Assembly (NCBI RefSeq): GCF_036417845.1
Contig: NC_090020.1
Coordinates: 44,252,425 to 44,316,424, forward strand
Direction of reading: 5' to 3'
Source: Apteryx mantelli
Taxonomy: Eukaryota > Chordata > Aves > Apterygiformes > Apterygidae
Length of the DNA stretch: 64,000 nucleotides
The position numbers were made by a program, and so were the translations under genes. The notes under the pieces are model-generated. The model had not been told where the DNA came from and did not search any database. It saw only the letters and a list, made by a program, of their open reading frames with translations. Below are positions 61,242-64,000 of the stretch, piece after piece (positions within the stretch are counted from its first letter, which is position 1; the number at the start of each line of letters is the position of its first letter).

Positions 61242-63440
61242 CTATGAAGACACAAGGCCCAAAGATAAATTCACACGTGAAAGAGACGGATGATGCCTGC
61301 CACATACACATTAGGTTGATCAGTGCAATCCAGCCAACATAGGTAACTAGGAGAATAATCTAGAGCATCAGCTCATGAGTCTCTTGAAGCTTTACAGCCT
61401 ACCTGTAACACTTCTGAAGGTCCTACAGCTCTTCTGCTCATCTCTTTTCTCTCCTTCCTAAATTGGTACTTCTCGTCAAGTCCCAGGGAGTCCCCTAGAG
61501 CAAAAGGTATGTCCCTCTTTTGTGTAAAGGCTGTGGATGGAGCATAGTAATTCTCTTACAGTGATAAAACCTCTTTTAATATCATCTTGTGACATGTCAA
61601 GACCTAGCAGTGCCTAAGCTGCTGAAAGCAGCAGCCACTGAAATGCTACCCTTGTGGAGTTGACAGAATTCTTCATTAATGACTGCATTTCAACTAGTAA
61701 AAAAGCATGTGTACAGAGAGTTTTTTAATTTGAATAGAACCACGAACTAGGGAAAAAAAAATAAATAAAAAAATGCAGAGTAAAATTTTGAAGCTCATAT
61801 AAATAACAGAAGTCACACTTAAAATGATACTGTCATTTAACAATTTCTCCAAGCTCCTCAAAAGATATTTAAGATCTTAAGGCCTCCTGCTTTGTTGCAG
61901 AGTTATGCTCCTAAATCAAATCCTTGAGACATTTATTCATGTCTCAAAAAGAAATTCAGAAAAACTTACACCAAAATACGTCTACAGTTCATTGCATCTT
62001 GGTGCAATTTTATACAATTTGCTGATGAAGTTTATCACAAGGGAAGTTTGTTTATTTTACATAGGAAAGTATTGATGAAGATAAAGCAGACTACACTTGT
62101 TTCTTGGAAAGGCAGTTCAGGTTATTACCAGACCCTTGTACAAAGGAAGCTATGCAGTTACATTTACCAAAACTCCACTGAAGTCCAGTAATACATATTA
62201 ACAAATGCTTATGCTAGCAAAAATTTTATAGAGCACCCAAAAGAGTTGGTAGTTTCTCATTACGCACCAACTAAAGAAAAAACTTCTATAAGCACGTAGT
62301 ACCCTGGCAAAGCTCATTAAAAGCAAGGGAAACGGTATATATTTGCAGTTTTCCTTTCATTAGTTAAAACACTCCCACTCAACTGAAAAATTCCACAATG
62401 TCTGAAAGAGGAAAGTTAATTTTTTTCCTCCACAGGGAAAAAAAAAAAAAAACAAAACTGCCCACACAGCAGAATGCAATGCATTTTCAATTAAAAAATG
62501 GCAACATGCTTATTAGCACGTTGACTTCAAGAGCAGTATGCATTTTTTTGTTCTCTTTAGGAGAATAAATTTTTTTTAGACAATACGGTACATTGTGTCA
62601 AAGTACCATATTGACAGTAACAATTACTGCCATGAATAAACTAGTCAGTTCATGAATATCAACCAAATGTCTCATTTTCTGCCTATCTGCATCTCACTGG
62701 ACTGAGCTGAGTATGTAGGAAGACAGAAAGTGCTCCAACTGGAAGTCTTCAAATGGTTTGCCTCCTGCAGATTTTTTCACAACTATCAAGGAGCAAGCTC
62801 AGGAAATCTAGAGGTTTTTAAACCACCTTTTGCCACAGAATTTATAAGGCCACTCCTCTAAGTTTAGTTAAAATTGGTGAACTGCTTCAAAAACTGCTGT
62901 GGAAGGAAGCATCATTCCTGCAGCAAAGCAGGAAGAAAGTAGCAAAAAACAATCAAAAAGTGAGGTCTGTGTTCTTACTTTGAGAGATAAGAAATAAAGG
63001 TGGTACACTGTAAACTAGAAAGGTCACAGTGAGTTTGCCGGCCCACAGAGAGCAGGAACTCTTCTCTACACAGCTTGCTTTTAAAAAGATTCTCAAGATA
63101 CTTTACAAGAGCAGAAGATATTAAATCTATTTTACACATGTCACACAACTGCACGTTACTCTCGGTTTCTGCCAGCATCCAGAATATGCTCAGATAGAAG
63201 CAATTTTGACAATTGTGTTTTGTTCTGTAATCTTATTTGATTGCTGTTGGCCTTCACCAGATATTCCCTACAGAGAGAACAAAGAGGTAGGTACTTTAAG
63301 AGCCTCAAGCTACAACCTTTACTCATGCATCAGCAGTATCAAATACAACAGGCCTATGCACACAGGCAAAGTTACAAGATCAGGCTGCAAATCTGAAAGC
63401 TGTGCACCATACAACATAAGGCAAAAAACAGTTTAACATA
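61242..63440. other. Unique AT-rich DNA
   Basis: No gene or mobile element recognised. Adenine runs occur near 61752-61772 and 62438-62453. Confidence 0.6.
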
Positions 63441-63464
63441 CACACACACACACACACACACACA
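63441..63464. repeat. CA microsatellite
   Basis: Twelve CA units, directly visible. Confidence 0.96.
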
Positions 63465-64000
63465 GGGAGCAGCTTTAAAACTCCTTATGGGTTTGACATA
63501 AATAAAAACACAGCCTCCTTTCTGAGTTGCCCAATTCAATAATGTGCCATGTTTTTTAGTATTTTCAAGACTCCAACTTTGTATTCTGTAACATGATACA
63601 AGGTATTCCCTCAATTTGATTTCCTGAAAACTAATTTATCTTTAAACCAGGACATTTATTTTCATTTTAGGTACTGGCACCCTTTCAACAACAACTACAA
63701 AAAGAACTGTAACAATAAATAAAGCTTTCAGTTTGGAGAAGCACCTACTGCCTGTACTACACTGCCCACTAAAGCTGCAACAAGGAGAGCAGCAAGAGAG
63801 CACCAATGATGGCTGAAGACAATCGAGTAAAACCCACAGGAGAAAAAAATAATGCAGCTAAGTGACAGTAAAAGGATGTAGGGCAATAGGAAACAAACTA
63901 GTAATATTATTTAGATAGTAAAACCTAAGAGTGAATTCATCTAGAAAGTGACTGCTCTGGAAAAACCACTTCAGATCCACAAGGGGAAAAAAAAAAAAAG
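63465..64000. other. Unique DNA to the window end
   Basis: No gene recognised in the final half kilobase. The window ends in a short adenine run. Confidence 0.6.

Noticed and set aside
1-64000. CRISPR array, operon, prophage or other prokaryotic system
   Set aside because: No regularly spaced repeats, no dense gene arrangement and no bacterial coding signals. The DNA is vertebrate.

Overview
The window reads as vertebrate nuclear DNA, almost certainly from a bird. The main evidence is a long, little-damaged CR1 retrotransposon (about 11.42-13.20 kb) that ends in the tandem ATTCTGTG octamers typical of avian CR1. There are also several very decayed CR1 fragments, one solitary ERV LTR, and long AT-rich stretches with few repeats. 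No prokaryotic gene organisation is present: there are no operons and no ribosome-binding-site-led genes, and most open frames are short chance frames.

Layout. 0-3.2 kb: unique sequence with one plausible short plus-strand coding exon (1602-1668), a weak CR1 scrap (about 1195-1310) and a decayed plus-strand CR1 (about 2104-3125). 3.2-11.4 kb: AT-rich DNA with one minus-strand CR1 scrap near 9.2-9.5 kb. 11.42-13.20 kb: the 5'-truncated CR1, whose reverse transcriptase frame is broken by one stop codon. 13.2-27.8 kb: unique DNA, a GC-richer segment at 15.2-15.45 kb with splice-like signals on both strands, and a decayed minus-strand CR1 at about 19.75-20.56 kb that contains a perfect 66-bp tandem duplication. 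27.78-28.82 kb: a solo LTR of 1,040 bp with TGT...ACA termini and a 5-bp target-site duplication. 28.8-35.0 kb: unique DNA, a 38-bp perfect palindrome in an alternating purine-pyrimidine tract, a MIR-like SINE trace and a CA repeat. 35.0-37.35 kb: a composite of ancient CR1 pieces (plus-strand endonuclease piece, minus-strand element, plus-strand RT to 3' end) that looks nested. 37.35-64 kb: unique DNA, GC-richer from 39.5 to 44 kb, with microsatellites and two more weak exon candidates on the minus strand.

Function. I see no complete cellular gene. The window is best read as intron or intergenic DNA of a large avian locus. If there is a host transcript, its exons here are few and small. The candidate exons rest only on splice-site consensus plus an open frame, and I could not match their peptides to any protein I know. 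CR1 recognition rests on remembered family sequence and on reverse transcriptase motifs. Boundaries of the decayed copies are approximate, by tens of bases.

I did not find a convincing undescribed biological system. The most checkable observations are the LTR with its target-site duplication, the nested ancient CR1 block, the single-stop CR1, the 66-bp identical duplication, the long palindrome and the candidate exons.
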